Notes under the pieces: model-generated
Seen by the model: the letters and a program-made list of their open reading frames with translations, nothing else
Told to the model about the DNA's origin: nothing
Database searches by the model: none
Translations under genes and position numbers: made by a program
Source: Mycolicibacterium iranicum
GTDB taxonomy: Bacteria; Actinomycetota; Actinomycetes; Mycobacteriales; Mycobacteriaceae
Direction of reading: 5' to 3'
Assembly: GCF_002101705.1 (NCBI RefSeq)
Contig: NZ_LQPC01000039.1
Span: forward strand, 1 to 64,000
DNA: 64,000 bases
In this document: positions 9,801-18,110 of the stretch, one piece after another
Layout: every line of letters starts with the position of its first letter
How positions within the stretch are numbered: the stretch's first letter is position 1

Positions 9801-10802
9801 GTCGAAGCAGCCGACGGATCGGTGGTGTCCCGAGGCAAGAATCTCGACGAACTGCAGCGCCGACTCGCCGCACCCAGTCGCCAGGCCGTCGCGGCCACCG
9901 TTGCCGGCGACCTGGAACGTCAAGGGCTGAGCACCTGGCCGGAGGATCTCGACGAGCTGCCGCGCATGGTGGAACGCCAGGGCGCGTCGGGGCACACCGT
10001 GCGCGGGTATCCCGCGTTCGTACCGGGACGCTCGGGCGTCGACGTCAAGGTCTTCGCGAACAAGGTCGAGCAGGACGCCGTCATGGCCCGCGGATGCCGA
10101 CGCCTGCTGCTGCTGGCCGCCCCATCGGTGACGAAAAACGTTGAGAAAAGCCTCGATACCAGAACCAGGCTGGTCCTTGGCAACAACCCGGACGGCTCGC
10201 TGCCCGCGCTGATCGACGACTGCGCAGCCGCCGCGGTGGACGTTCTCGTTCCTTCTCCGGTGTGGACGAAAGCCGACTTCGGCGCCGCTCGGCAGCGGTT
10301 GGCCTCCGGCCTGGCGCAGATGACCGTCGACGTCGTCCGCCGCGTCGAGAAGGTGCTGGCCGCGCTGCACGAGGTCGAACTCGCCCTGCCGCAGAAGCCC
10401 TCGGCGGCGCAGGCTGACGCGATCGCCGACATCCGTGCGCAGCTGGCGAGGTTGGTCGGGCCGGGCTTCGTCGCCGCGACCGGTGCCGCACATCTGGCTG
10501 ACCTCGCGCGCTATCTGACGGCGATCAGCCGTCGCCTCGAACGTCTGCCGCACGCCCTGGGCGCCGACCGCGAACGTATGGAGCGTGTGGCGGCGGTGCA
10601 AGAGGCCTACGACGAACTGCGCGCCGCGCTGTCGCCGGCACGCGCCTCGGCATCCGAGGTGACCGACATCGCGCGGATGATCGAAGAGCTGCGGGTCAGT
10701 CTTTGGGCCCAGCAGCTCGGCACCGCGCGACCGGTCAGCGAGCAGCGGATCTACCGGGCGCTCGATGCGGCTGGTGCAGCGCGGCAATCTGCGACACGGT
10801 GA
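6900..10802 (+). CDS. hrpA: ATP-dependent RNA helicase HrpA (DEAH box)
   Basis: The 1300-aa protein matches the length and layout of bacterial HrpA. It has Walker A GETGSGKT at residues 85-92, the DEAH box in IIDEAHERS, motif III SAT and motif VI QRAGRSGR, followed by the helicase-associated and long DUF3418-type C-terminal region. HrpA unwinds RNA with ATP; in E. coli it processes fimbrial mRNA and helps rescue stalled ribosomes. It starts at GTG 6900. Its last 68 bp overlap the end of the convergent PucR-type gene. Confidence 0.95.
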   Translation: MSLRARLDDLTIKDAAQLGRRLRQLRNPTQQQLERLEERFAAAEALVATRLAAVPQISYPDLPVSERRDEIAAAIAGNQVVIVAGETGSGKTTQLPKICLELGRGIRGTIGHTQPRRLAARTVAARIADELGTPLGEAVGYTVRFTDQASDRTLVKLMTDGILLAEVQRDRRLLRYDTLIIDEAHERSLNIDFLLGYLRNLLPRRPDLKVIVTSATIEPERFAQFFSGTPIVEVSGRTYPVEIRYRPLEVTVPVEGAEDPDDPDHEVVRTEMRDPTEAIIDAVAELEAEPPGDVLVFLSGEREIRDTAEALRGVVDVNTEVLPLYARLPTAEQQKVFQPGRTARRIVLATNVAETSLTVPGVRYVVDPGTARISRYSRRTKVQRLPIEPISQASAAQRAGRSGRTAPGVCIRLYSEEDFQSRPRYTDPEILRTNLAAVILQMAALGFGDIEGFGFLDPPDARSIRDGVALLQELGAFDRDGELTDVGRRLAQIPVDPRLGRMILQAQSEGCVREVLVLAAALSIPDPRERPTDREDAARQKHARFADENSDFISFLNLWRYLGEQRKERSGSSFRRMCRDEFLHYLRIREWQDLVGQLRGICRDLGIREQDEPADAATVHAALTAGLLSHVGMRETDGRTYSGARNAKFVLAPGSVLSRRPPRWVVVADLVETSRLFGRTAARIEPAVVERVAGHLVQRSYSEPHWDAERGAVMAFERVTLYGLPLVARRRVGYAEVDPEVARDLFIRHALVEGDWQTRHHFFRDNARLREELAELEDRARRRDLLVGDDEIFAFYDVRVPADVVSARHFDGWWRKQRHKTPDLLTLTRDDLLRSDAGAEQPDSWQAGDLSLPLSYRFDPSAADDGVTVHVPVDVLARLGGDDFAWQVPALREELLTALIRSLPKDLRRNFVPAPDTAKALLDAITPDSGPLLDAVQSELRRRTGILVPVDAFDLEKLPPHLRVTFAVEAADGSVVSRGKNLDELQRRLAAPSRQAVAATVAGDLERQGLSTWPEDLDELPRMVERQGASGHTVRGYPAFVPGRSGVDVKVFANKVEQDAVMARGCRRLLLLAAPSVTKNVEKSLDTRTRLVLGNNPDGSLPALIDDCAAAAVDVLVPSPVWTKADFGAARQRLASGLAQMTVDVVRRVEKVLAALHEVELALPQKPSAAQADAIADIRAQLARLVGPGFVAATGAAHLADLARYLTAISRRLERLPHALGADRERMERVAAVQEAYDELRAALSPARASASEVTDIARMIEELRVSLWAQQLGTARPVSEQRIYRALDAAGAARQSATR

Positions 10803-12420
10803 GGGCGGCGGTGAGCTGCAACAGATCCGCGGGACGCGCGAGGTCGAGTCCGGTGAGTTCTTCCAGCCGGCGGACGCGTTGCGCGACGGTGTTCGGGTGC
10901 AGGTGTAAGGCGATCGCCGCGGCCCGCCTGTCCATGTCGTGATCGACGAGAACCCTGGCGGTGTGCAGCAACTCGGTGGAGCGGGTCCGATCGTAGTCCG
11001 CCGCGCGCCCGAGGACGGCCGTGGCGAACGCGCGCAGCCGGCGCGGATCGTCGAGTTGCAGCAGCAGGTGGGCGACGGTGATCTCGTTGAGGTCGATGAC
11101 CGCGGAATCTGTCCGTTCGCCTGCGAGGTCGAGCGCGCCACGGACGGTCGAGAACGAGGCGGGCAGGTCGCCCGCCGCAACGACCGGTGACACTGCCGCC
11201 ATGGCGCGCTCGACAATTCCTGTGGCGGAGAAAGTTTCGATCATGCGCCCGGCGATATCGACAGCCGATCCGGCCTGTGCGGGCCAGACCAGCACCAGAT
11301 CGCCGCGGTGTAGCGCGGCAAGCGGACGAGAAGCGGCCCCCGCGACGAATCGGTCGGTGGCCGCCAACATGCGCTCGGTGGCGGGGCGGACGGCGATGAG
11401 GCAGTGGCCACCGGCCAAATCCCAACCGAGGCGGCGCGCTCTGTCCAGAAACTCGTTCACGTTCTCGCTGTCGGAGGCGAGCAGATCGGAAACCAGGGAT
11501 CCGCGGATCCGCTGCTCGACCTCCGCGGCGGTGCGGGCTCGAAGCAGTTCCAGGGCCGTGACCACCGTTGCGTGCTCCACCGCACGCACGTCCAGCCCGG
11601 ACAGCCCCGGATCCTCGGAACCGCCTGTGGCGACATGGATGCGCGCGACAGGGGCGCCCTCGAGGGTCACGTCGGTGACGAGGCGATCCTGCGTACTCGG
11701 TTCGGTCCAGTCCGCCTCGGCCAGTACCTCGTGGTAGACGTCTTCGATCAGAACCGCGCGGTCGAGCAGAGCCGCGAGTGCCTCGGCGACCCCCGCCACG
11801 CCCTCGCCGCGCAGCGCAGTCGCCATCAGGAGGGTGTGAACCTCCTCGGCGCGCCGGAGTTCGCGAATCGTCGCCTGCTCCTGCGCACGAAGTTGCGCGG
11901 TGGCCAGCGCGATGGCGACCTGACTCGCGAGCGTCGTCACCAGCGTGATCTCGGCACGATCGAAGCGATGTGGTGCGGTGCGGTAGCCGTTGAGCGCACC
12001 CACCACAGTCCCCGACCGTCGCAGTGGAGCCGAGATGAGGGCGCGGTAACCCTGCTCCCGGGCCACGCCACCCCAGGTGAAGTCGGGCACCAACTGGATG
12101 TCCTCCAGCGTGACGACGTCGCCGCTGCGAAACGCAAGGCTGGTCGGCGCCTCCTCGTTACCGCGAACGTCGAGCAGGATCGGCCGACTGGCATTGACCT
12201 GCGCGATGTAGTCGGCCGACAAGCCGTATGAGCCCTGAATCGTCAGCGCGCGCCCGTCCCGATCGGGGAGGAACACCGCACAGAAGTCGTAGCCGAGCAG
12301 CGTGCATGCCGTCCGCGCCACCCGGTCCAGCAGGTCCAGGACGGGCTCGTCCCCGCCGAGGGCCTCGCCGATCTCGGCGAGAGCTCCGAGCCATCCCTCC
12401 AGCGGTGTTTCATCAGACAT
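10735..12420 (-). CDS. GAF-domain PucR-type transcriptional regulator
   Basis: The 561-aa protein has an N-terminal GAF domain (about residues 20-165), a helical linker rich in Glu and Arg (about 170-195), a middle region like other PucR proteins, and a C-terminal PucR helix-turn-helix near 495-540 (HLHPNTVAQRVRRLEELTG). Such regulators sense small molecules and usually control neighbouring catabolic genes. It diverges from the importer/oxygenase cluster with a 115-bp shared promoter region holding a palindrome, so it is the likely activator of that cluster. Its 3' end overlaps hrpA by 68 bp. Confidence 0.9.
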   Translation of the reverse strand: MSDETPLEGWLGALAEIGEALGGDEPVLDLLDRVARTACTLLGYDFCAVFLPDRDGRALTIQGSYGLSADYIAQVNASRPILLDVRGNEEAPTSLAFRSGDVVTLEDIQLVPDFTWGGVAREQGYRALISAPLRRSGTVVGALNGYRTAPHRFDRAEITLVTTLASQVAIALATAQLRAQEQATIRELRRAEEVHTLLMATALRGEGVAGVAEALAALLDRAVLIEDVYHEVLAEADWTEPSTQDRLVTDVTLEGAPVARIHVATGGSEDPGLSGLDVRAVEHATVVTALELLRARTAAEVEQRIRGSLVSDLLASDSENVNEFLDRARRLGWDLAGGHCLIAVRPATERMLAATDRFVAGAASRPLAALHRGDLVLVWPAQAGSAVDIAGRMIETFSATGIVERAMAAVSPVVAAGDLPASFSTVRGALDLAGERTDSAVIDLNEITVAHLLLQLDDPRRLRAFATAVLGRAADYDRTRSTELLHTARVLVDHDMDRRAAAIALHLHPNTVAQRVRRLEELTGLDLARPADLLQLTAALTVSQIAALHQPHRAPGRSAAR

Positions 12421-12436
12421 AAAAGTTATATTAAGT

Positions 12437-12452
12437 ATGTCTGCTCAGACAT
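12437..12452. promoter_or_regulatory. Candidate operator palindrome between pucR-type gene and ABC importer
   Basis: ATGTCTG-CT-CAGACAT is a perfect 7-bp inverted repeat with a 2-bp centre, 16 bp from the regulator start. A third half-site, CAGACAT at 12414-12420, overlaps the regulator start codon. The stretch between (12421-12438) is unusually AT-rich for this genome and could supply a -10 element in either direction. It is a plausible site for the PucR-type protein; no binding evidence is available. Confidence 0.5.
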
Positions 12453-12535
12453 TGCCGGGTTTGGCCTACACCGCGCATCGTGGAACCCGTGATCACCGTC
12501 ACAGAACTGGACCCTCACACCACTAGGAGGTCGCG

Positions 12536-13573
12536 GTGACTCTGTTGCTCCGCACATGCGTGGCCCTGGTCGCGATTGCGATGCTCGCGCTCCTGACCGG
12601 ATGTTCGGCGGGATTGGGCGGCCCCGCCTCTTCGCGCTCGGCCCGGGACGGGGTCATCCGCTTCACGTTCGCGCCGGATCCGATCTGGGACTACATGAAC
12701 GAGACCGGGATCGTCGACCAGTGGCAGCGCGACACCGGCTACACCATCGAGACCAGCGCCACCTGGGACGAGTTCGGGCTCTTCGCCGGCGGACATGCCG
12801 ACATCATCTCGTCGGCGTCGTTCGAGGTGCCGGGGCTGGAGGAGCAGACCCAGCGCGAAACCGTGATCATCGGCAAATACAACGCCGAGCGCAGCCGCAT
12901 CCTGGTACGACGCGACGATCCGGCGCAGTCCCTGGCGGACCTGAAGGGCAGACGCCTGGGCGTGTTCACGACCGTGTCGGGAACGCTGGTGTGGAGTGCG
13001 CTGGCCGCACAGATGCATGGTGTGAACGTGGTCGACGGCGACTTCGACGTGGTAGTCGCCGACATACAGAACCTGTCAAACCTTTTGGCACGCGGTGAGA
13101 TCGACGCCTGCATCTGTTATCCGGACTTGTCCGCGCGCGAACTACGCGACGGCTCGGTACGCCCCCTCTACGACGGCAAATCCTCGGCCGATCTGTTCGC
13201 CGAGCTCGTCGCCCCCGGCCACGACGGACCGATGGGTAACGTCTTTGTCGCCCGCAAGGACTGGGTAGACGGCCATCCGGGCGAAGTGGCGGCATTCCTC
13301 GACCTCTGGGACCGCGGGCTCGCCGAATGGCAGGTGCATCGGGACGCGATGATCGAGCGCTACCCCCAGCACTTCGCTGTCGCGACACCTGAGGACATCG
13401 AGTTCATGAAAGCCTATGTCAACCAACATGACTGGGTGACAGACGAAGTCCGCTTCGACCCGCAGTGGGCAGCAGACGAGAGCTCGATCTTCGACCTGAT
13501 GCGCGCCACCGGTGTCATCGGTGAGGACGTCACCGACCCGCAGTTCCTGCCGACCGAAGGAGTTCAGCCGTGA
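12536..13573 (+). CDS. ABC importer substrate-binding lipoprotein (SsuA/NitT/THI5-like)
   Basis: The 345-aa protein has a signal sequence with lipobox LTGC at Cys23, so the mature protein is lipid-anchored outside the membrane. The body is a two-lobed binding protein of the sulfonate/nitrate/taurine/thiamine-precursor class. A strong AGGAGG (12525-12530) lies five bases before GTG 12536. It is the first gene of an operon with two permeases, an ATPase and three catabolic genes, so its ligand is probably the substrate those enzymes degrade. The ligand itself cannot be read from the sequence. Confidence 0.88.
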   Translation: MTLLLRTCVALVAIAMLALLTGCSAGLGGPASSRSARDGVIRFTFAPDPIWDYMNETGIVDQWQRDTGYTIETSATWDEFGLFAGGHADIISSASFEVPGLEEQTQRETVIIGKYNAERSRILVRRDDPAQSLADLKGRRLGVFTTVSGTLVWSALAAQMHGVNVVDGDFDVVVADIQNLSNLLARGEIDACICYPDLSARELRDGSVRPLYDGKSSADLFAELVAPGHDGPMGNVFVARKDWVDGHPGEVAAFLDLWDRGLAEWQVHRDAMIERYPQHFAVATPEDIEFMKAYVNQHDWVTDEVRFDPQWAADESSIFDLMRATGVIGEDVTDPQFLPTEGVQP

Positions 13574-14397
13574 CCCAGACTGTCGCCCCGCCGAACCTCC
13601 GGCCCGAACCCGCGCACCCTGCGCGACGGCCGCTGCGCAGCCCGCTGCGCCATCGGCGCTGGCTCGTGTCCGGATTGACCCTGATCCTCGCCCTTGGTGC
13701 CTGGGCCGCGGCGGCCGCGTGGATCGACGACCCGATCCTGCCGAAGCCCTCCGGTGTCGGCGAACAGCTCGTCGCCATCGTCGTCTCCGGCGAGGCCCTG
13801 ACGAACTTCGCCGCCAGCATCGGCAAGATCGCGGCCGGCTTCGCCATCGCGATGGTCGGCGACCTGCTCGTCGGATTCGCAATGGGGCGCTCGCGATTCA
13901 TGGCGGCGTACTTCTCGCTGCCGCTGTTCGTGCTCGGCAACATGCCCGGTCTGACCTACGCGGTGTTCGGTCTGCTGATCTTCGGCGTCGGCGCAGGCGG
14001 TCCGATCGTGGTCTCCGCCCTGGTAGCCCTGCCGTTCATCGCGATGAACGTCGCCGAAGGCGTGCGATCGGTGGACGGGAACCTGCTGGCGATGTGCCAG
14101 GCGTTCGACCGCAGCCGAACCGACGTCCTACGCCACCTGTACCTGCCCGCCCTGGCGACGTTCGTCTTCGCCGGGGTGCGGTACGGCTTCGCGATGGCGT
14201 GGAAGGTTGAAGCGCTGACAGAGGTGTTCGGTGCTAGCTCGGGGGTCGGCTTCATGATCCGCAAGGCCTACCAGGAGTTCCAGGTCGCCGACATGCTCGC
14301 CTGGACAGCCCTTTTCATCATCGCGATGGTCCTGATCGAGCGGGGCCTCGCATACCTGGAGAACCGATTCTTCGCGTGGCGGAAGGAAATCGCATGA
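13570..14397 (+). CDS. ABC importer permease 1 (SsuC/TauC type)
   Basis: The 275-aa membrane protein has about six hydrophobic segments and the cytoplasmic EAA-type loop near residues 155-205 (GVRSVDGNLLAMCQAF, then LPALATFVFAG) that docks on the ATPase. It starts at a GTG whose last two bases and next base form the stop of the binding-protein gene (GTGA overlap). It pairs with the following permease, making a heteromeric channel. Confidence 0.9.
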   Translation: MTQTVAPPNLRPEPAHPARRPLRSPLRHRRWLVSGLTLILALGAWAAAAAWIDDPILPKPSGVGEQLVAIVVSGEALTNFAASIGKIAAGFAIAMVGDLLVGFAMGRSRFMAAYFSLPLFVLGNMPGLTYAVFGLLIFGVGAGGPIVVSALVALPFIAMNVAEGVRSVDGNLLAMCQAFDRSRTDVLRHLYLPALATFVFAGVRYGFAMAWKVEALTEVFGASSGVGFMIRKAYQEFQVADMLAWTALFIIAMVLIERGLAYLENRFFAWRKEIA

Positions 14398-15170
14398 GCA
14401 CGCAGACGTTGCACAGTCGACTGCGCGGCCAGACCACCGCGGCGACCGCAGTTGTCGCGTCGCTGCTGAGCATCCTGGTGGCATGGCAGGTCGCCGTCAC
14501 GATCGGCAACAGGGTGCCGTCGGTCGCGGTGACCGTGCAGCGGCTGGGCTCCGAGGCGGCGGTCGGCGAGCTGTGGCACAACCTGGCGATCAGCATGAAC
14601 CGCTTCGTGTTCGGGTTGGCCGCCGCGCTCGTGGTGGGCGCCGCGGTAGGCGTGCTGATGGGGTTGTCCCGAGTGGCAGACCTCGCGTTCTCCGACCTCA
14701 CGGCCGCAGCACTGGCGATCCCGGCCGTCATCTGGGCGCTGCTGACCACCATGTGGTTCGGCTTCGGCTGGCTGACCCCGGTGGTCACGGTGTTTCTCTC
14801 CGGTCTGCCGTTCGTGGTCGTGAACATCGCCAAGGCCACGCGGGCGGTACCGGCAGATCTGGTGCTGATGGCGCGCTCCTTCGGCGTGCCCCAGGCCAGG
14901 GTGCTGCGCGAGATCGTGGCGCCCGCGGTGGCCGGATCCACCGTCGCTGCAGTGCGATTCGCGATCATGAGCGCCTGGAACGGTCTTCTGCTGGCGGAAT
15001 GGTTCGGCTCCACCTCCGGTGTGGGTTGGCGGGCACGCTACTGGTACGACGCCAACCAGCTCGACGGGTTCCTTGCCTGGGTGCTCGTCTTCATCCTCCT
15101 GCTGGTCGTCGCCGACCTGCTGATCCTCGGTCCCATCGAGCGCTTCGCCACCCGCTGGCGTTCCGCATAG
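14394..15170 (+). CDS. ABC importer permease 2 (SsuC/TauC type)
   Basis: The 258-aa membrane protein is paralogous to the preceding permease, with an EAA-type loop near residues 150-185 (ATRAVPADLVLMARSFGV). I start at ATG 14394, which overlaps the upstream TGA (ATGA); six in-frame codons further upstream lie inside the previous gene. The two permeases with one ATPase and one binding protein make a complete importer. Confidence 0.9.
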   Translation: MSTQTLHSRLRGQTTAATAVVASLLSILVAWQVAVTIGNRVPSVAVTVQRLGSEAAVGELWHNLAISMNRFVFGLAAALVVGAAVGVLMGLSRVADLAFSDLTAAALAIPAVIWALLTTMWFGFGWLTPVVTVFLSGLPFVVVNIAKATRAVPADLVLMARSFGVPQARVLREIVAPAVAGSTVAAVRFAIMSAWNGLLLAEWFGSTSGVGWRARYWYDANQLDGFLAWVLVFILLLVVADLLILGPIERFATRWRSA

Positions 15171-15183
15171 AAAGCGAGAAATC

Positions 15184-15930
15184 ATGGCCTCCATCGAAAT
15201 TCAGAATCTGGTCAAGGAGTTCACGGACCGTCGTGGCGCAGTCACCCGCGTCATCGACGGTGTCGACCTGACCATCTCCGGTGAGACGTTCGTCTCCGTG
15301 GTCGGACCGTCCGGCAGCGGTAAGACCACGCTGCTCAACATCGTGTCCGGGATCGAGACACACACCTCGGGCAGCGTGCGGCTGCGGGCGGGCTCCCGCG
15401 ATGCGCGCGTGGGCTACGTGTTCCAGGATCCTCGCCTGCTGCCGTGGCGTACCGTGATCGCCAACCTCGGCTTCGTCCAGCACGAGCACGCCGGCTGGCA
15501 GGAGCGGGCCCGCCACTACCTCGACCTCGTCGGGCTCAGCCACTGTGCCGACCGGTATCCGGCCCAGCTGTCCGGCGGTCAGCAGCAACGTATCGGCATC
15601 GCAAGGGCTTTCGCGGTCGAGCCCGACGTGCTGCTGATGGACGAACCGTTCAGCCATCTCGACGCGATGACGTCGCGCACGCTGCGCGAGCACCTCGAAC
15701 GCATCTGGCTGGAGTCGCGGCGCACCGTCATGTTCGTCACCCACGACGTCACCGAAGCCGTTCAACTGTCCGACCGGATCGTCGTCCTGGAGCCGGGCGG
15801 CAGGATTCACGAGGTCATCGACGTCGACCTGCCCCGGCCGCGCAGGGCCTCCGATCCGGCGGTCGCGGTCCTGCAGGCACAGATCCTGGCCCGGTTCGAG
15901 GCACTCGAGGCGCGGGGGAGCGCGGCGTGA
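15184..15930 (+). CDS. ABC importer ATPase (SsuB/TauB/NitD type)
   Basis: The 248-aa ATP-binding subunit has Walker A GPSGSGKTT near residues 40-48, Q-loop FQDPRLLPW, signature LSGGQQQR and Walker B with DEPFSHLD, then the switch His in VTHD. The DPRLLPW wording after the Q-loop is characteristic of the nitrate/sulfonate/taurine class. It follows the permeases by 13 bp and overlaps the amidohydrolase start by 4 bp. Confidence 0.93.
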   Translation: MASIEIQNLVKEFTDRRGAVTRVIDGVDLTISGETFVSVVGPSGSGKTTLLNIVSGIETHTSGSVRLRAGSRDARVGYVFQDPRLLPWRTVIANLGFVQHEHAGWQERARHYLDLVGLSHCADRYPAQLSGGQQQRIGIARAFAVEPDVLLMDEPFSHLDAMTSRTLREHLERIWLESRRTVMFVTHDVTEAVQLSDRIVVLEPGGRIHEVIDVDLPRPRRASDPAVAVLQAQILARFEALEARGSAA

Positions 15931-16913
15931 ACATGCGTCCCGGCCCCATCGACGTCCACGCCCACTGGCTGCCTCGCGATCTGTTCGGCCTCGCGCCGGG
16001 CTCACCGGTGCCCCCGCTCGCCGATCGCGACGGACAACTGCACCTCGGTGAGCTGCCGCTGTCCATCGAGACCGATGCGATGAGCGACATCGAGCGGGTG
16101 CTCGCCGACACCGACACCGCGGGGCTCGGCGCGCGTGTGTTGTCCGCTCCGCCGTTCGCCTTCCCCGTCGTCGACCACCCAGAGGTGGGCAGTTTCGTCG
16201 GCGCGTACAACCAGGAACTGGAGAAGGTGTGTCGCGACAGCGGCGGGCGCCTGCTCGGTCTCGGTCTGGTGTCGCTGCACCAGCCGGAGTCGGCCCGCAA
16301 GCAGATTGGGGAGCTGGCGTCATCGGAGGTGTTGCGGGGCATCGCGATGCCGCCGCTGCTGGGAACGACGTCGTTCGATGTGCCCCCGATGCGAGAAATC
16401 CTTTTGGCAGCAGCCGAATTGGACGTCGCGGTGCTCGTGCATCCGATGCAGTTGCCTCGGCCGGAGTGGTCGTCCTACTACCTGAACAACCTCATCGGCA
16501 ACCCCGTGGAATCGGCGACCGCTGCCGCGGCGCTCGCCCTCGGCGGTGTCCTCGATGACATCGAGGGTCTGCGAATCTGTCTGGTCCACGGTGGGGGATG
16601 TGCACCCGCCCTGGTCGGCCGGTGGCAGCACGGCTGGACCCAGCGAAGCGACGTCCGGGCCTCAGGATCGCGAGCGCCGCAGGACGCATTCGCCGCACTA
16701 TGGTTCGACACACTCACCCACGATGTCGACGCTCTCAAACTGCTTGCGGCCAAGGCCGATCCGGGCCACCTGATGGCCGGCAGCGACTATCCGTTCGACA
16801 TGGGCACCCGCGATCCCCTGAAACTGCCGCACGCGGCGGGCATCGACGACGCCGCCCTGGAGACCAACGCCCGGACGTTCCTCGGGCTCATGACAGGAGA
16901 AGGACATGAATGA
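15927..16913 (+). CDS. Amidohydrolase 2 / ACMSD-like metal-dependent hydrolase or decarboxylase
   Basis: The 328-aa protein belongs to the amidohydrolase_2 superfamily: metal-binding HAH in DVHAHWLP near residue 8-12, an HPMQ strand, LVHGGG, and the catalytic Asp in GSDYPFDMG near residue 287. This family includes aminocarboxymuconate-semialdehyde decarboxylase and related ring-acid decarboxylases and ring-opening hydrolases. The start is GTG 15927 overlapping the ATPase stop, or ATG 15933. Its place between an importer and a flavin hydroxylase suggests it acts on an aromatic or heteroaromatic intermediate. Confidence 0.88.
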   Translation: MNMRPGPIDVHAHWLPRDLFGLAPGSPVPPLADRDGQLHLGELPLSIETDAMSDIERVLADTDTAGLGARVLSAPPFAFPVVDHPEVGSFVGAYNQELEKVCRDSGGRLLGLGLVSLHQPESARKQIGELASSEVLRGIAMPPLLGTTSFDVPPMREILLAAAELDVAVLVHPMQLPRPEWSSYYLNNLIGNPVESATAAAALALGGVLDDIEGLRICLVHGGGCAPALVGRWQHGWTQRSDVRASGSRAPQDAFAALWFDTLTHDVDALKLLAAKADPGHLMAGSDYPFDMGTRDPLKLPHAAGIDDAALETNARTFLGLMTGEGHE

Positions 16914-18096
16914 CTGGACGGGACATCGCGCGCTTGTCATCGGCGGTTCGATCGGTGGGCTGACCACTGCGCTGCTGCTGCGCAGACTCGGATTCGACAC
17001 CGAGGTCTTCGAACGCACGCCCACCAACCTCGACGGGCGCGGGGGCGGCATCGTCCTGCAACCCGACACACTGCGATGGTTCGTCGAGTGCAGCCGCCAG
17101 CATCCCGAGACAGTCAGTACGTCAACGCATTATGTCCAGTACCTCGGTCCCGACAACAGTGTGGTGCATCGCGAGGAGGCGCCCTGGAGCTACACCTCCT
17201 GGGGCACGTTCTACCGCGCACTGCTGACCGACTTCGGGACCACTGACTATCACCTCGGCGAGTACGCCGCAGGCTTCGACCAGGACGCCGACGGTGTGGA
17301 GGTGCGGTTCACCTCGGGACGGCGCGAGCGGGCCGATCTGGTGGTGTTCGCCGACGGCATCACCTCGCCGAGCAGACGCCGGATCTCGCCGGAGTCGCGG
17401 CTGGAGTACTCGGGTTACGTCGGATGGCGCGGGACGGTCCCGGAACGGGACGTCACCGCTGAAACCTTTGAGCTGCTCCGAGATTCGATCAGCTACAGCT
17501 TCGGTCCGCACACGCACATCAACGTCTACCCGATCCCGTCCCCGGACGGCGGCCTGGCCGAGGGCACGCGCCTGCTCAATTATGTGTGGTATCGCAACGT
17601 GTCCGAAGGTCACGCCCTCGACGAGCTGATGACCGACAAACGCGGCTTCATCGCGGGCGTGTCGTTGCATCCCGGTCAGGTGCAGGACCGCTTCGTCGAC
17701 GAGATGCGTTCGGCGGCCGAGCAGATGCTCGCCCCGGCGGCCGCGGAGGTCGTGCTCCGCACCGAGCAGCCCTACCTGCAAGCGGTGTACGACGTCGGTG
17801 CGCACCAGATGGCCATGGGCCGGGTAGCACTCGTCGGGGATGCCGCGAGCGCGGCACGGCCGCACGCGGCGGCCGGCACCGCGAAGGCCGCCGCGAACGC
17901 GTGGGCACTGCATGACGCACTCTCGGAAAGCTCCGACGTCGCCGAGGCACTCGCCAAATGGGAGCCGGGGCAACTGGAGCTCGCGCAACGGCTGCTGCGC
18001 CGCGTCAAGGAGATGGGGACCCGCTCACAGGTCACCGGCGCTTGGATTCCCGGACACCCCGACAACAGGTTCGGCCTCTACGGCCCGGGCCGCTAA
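16906..18096 (+). CDS. FAD-dependent aromatic-ring monooxygenase (2,6-dihydroxypyridine 3-monooxygenase-like)
   Basis: The 396-aa flavoprotein has an N-terminal dinucleotide motif GGSIGG (residues 13-18), followed by an acidic/Arg end of strand 2 in FER, and the second FAD motif LVGDAASAARP near residue 308. The GRGGGIVLQP element resembles 2,6-dihydroxypyridine 3-hydroxylase (DhpH) and related hydroxylases that use NAD(P)H and O2 to hydroxylate electron-rich rings. It starts 8 bp inside the amidohydrolase 3' end. Substrate is inferred from resemblance only; a pyridine or pyrimidine-type ring is possible. Confidence 0.88.
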   Translation: MNDWTGHRALVIGGSIGGLTTALLLRRLGFDTEVFERTPTNLDGRGGGIVLQPDTLRWFVECSRQHPETVSTSTHYVQYLGPDNSVVHREEAPWSYTSWGTFYRALLTDFGTTDYHLGEYAAGFDQDADGVEVRFTSGRRERADLVVFADGITSPSRRRISPESRLEYSGYVGWRGTVPERDVTAETFELLRDSISYSFGPHTHINVYPIPSPDGGLAEGTRLLNYVWYRNVSEGHALDELMTDKRGFIAGVSLHPGQVQDRFVDEMRSAAEQMLAPAAAEVVLRTEQPYLQAVYDVGAHQMAMGRVALVGDAASAARPHAAAGTAKAAANAWALHDALSESSDVAEALAKWEPGQLELAQRLLRRVKEMGTRSQVTGAWIPGHPDNRFGLYGPGR

Positions 18097-18110
18097 CCGA
18101 AAGGCTCACA

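Noticed and set aside
9606..11216. Long minus-strand frame across the hrpA end and pucR-type region
   Set aside because: Its sequence is Arg/Ser-rich and opposes the well-supported hrpA; a typical high-GC shadow.
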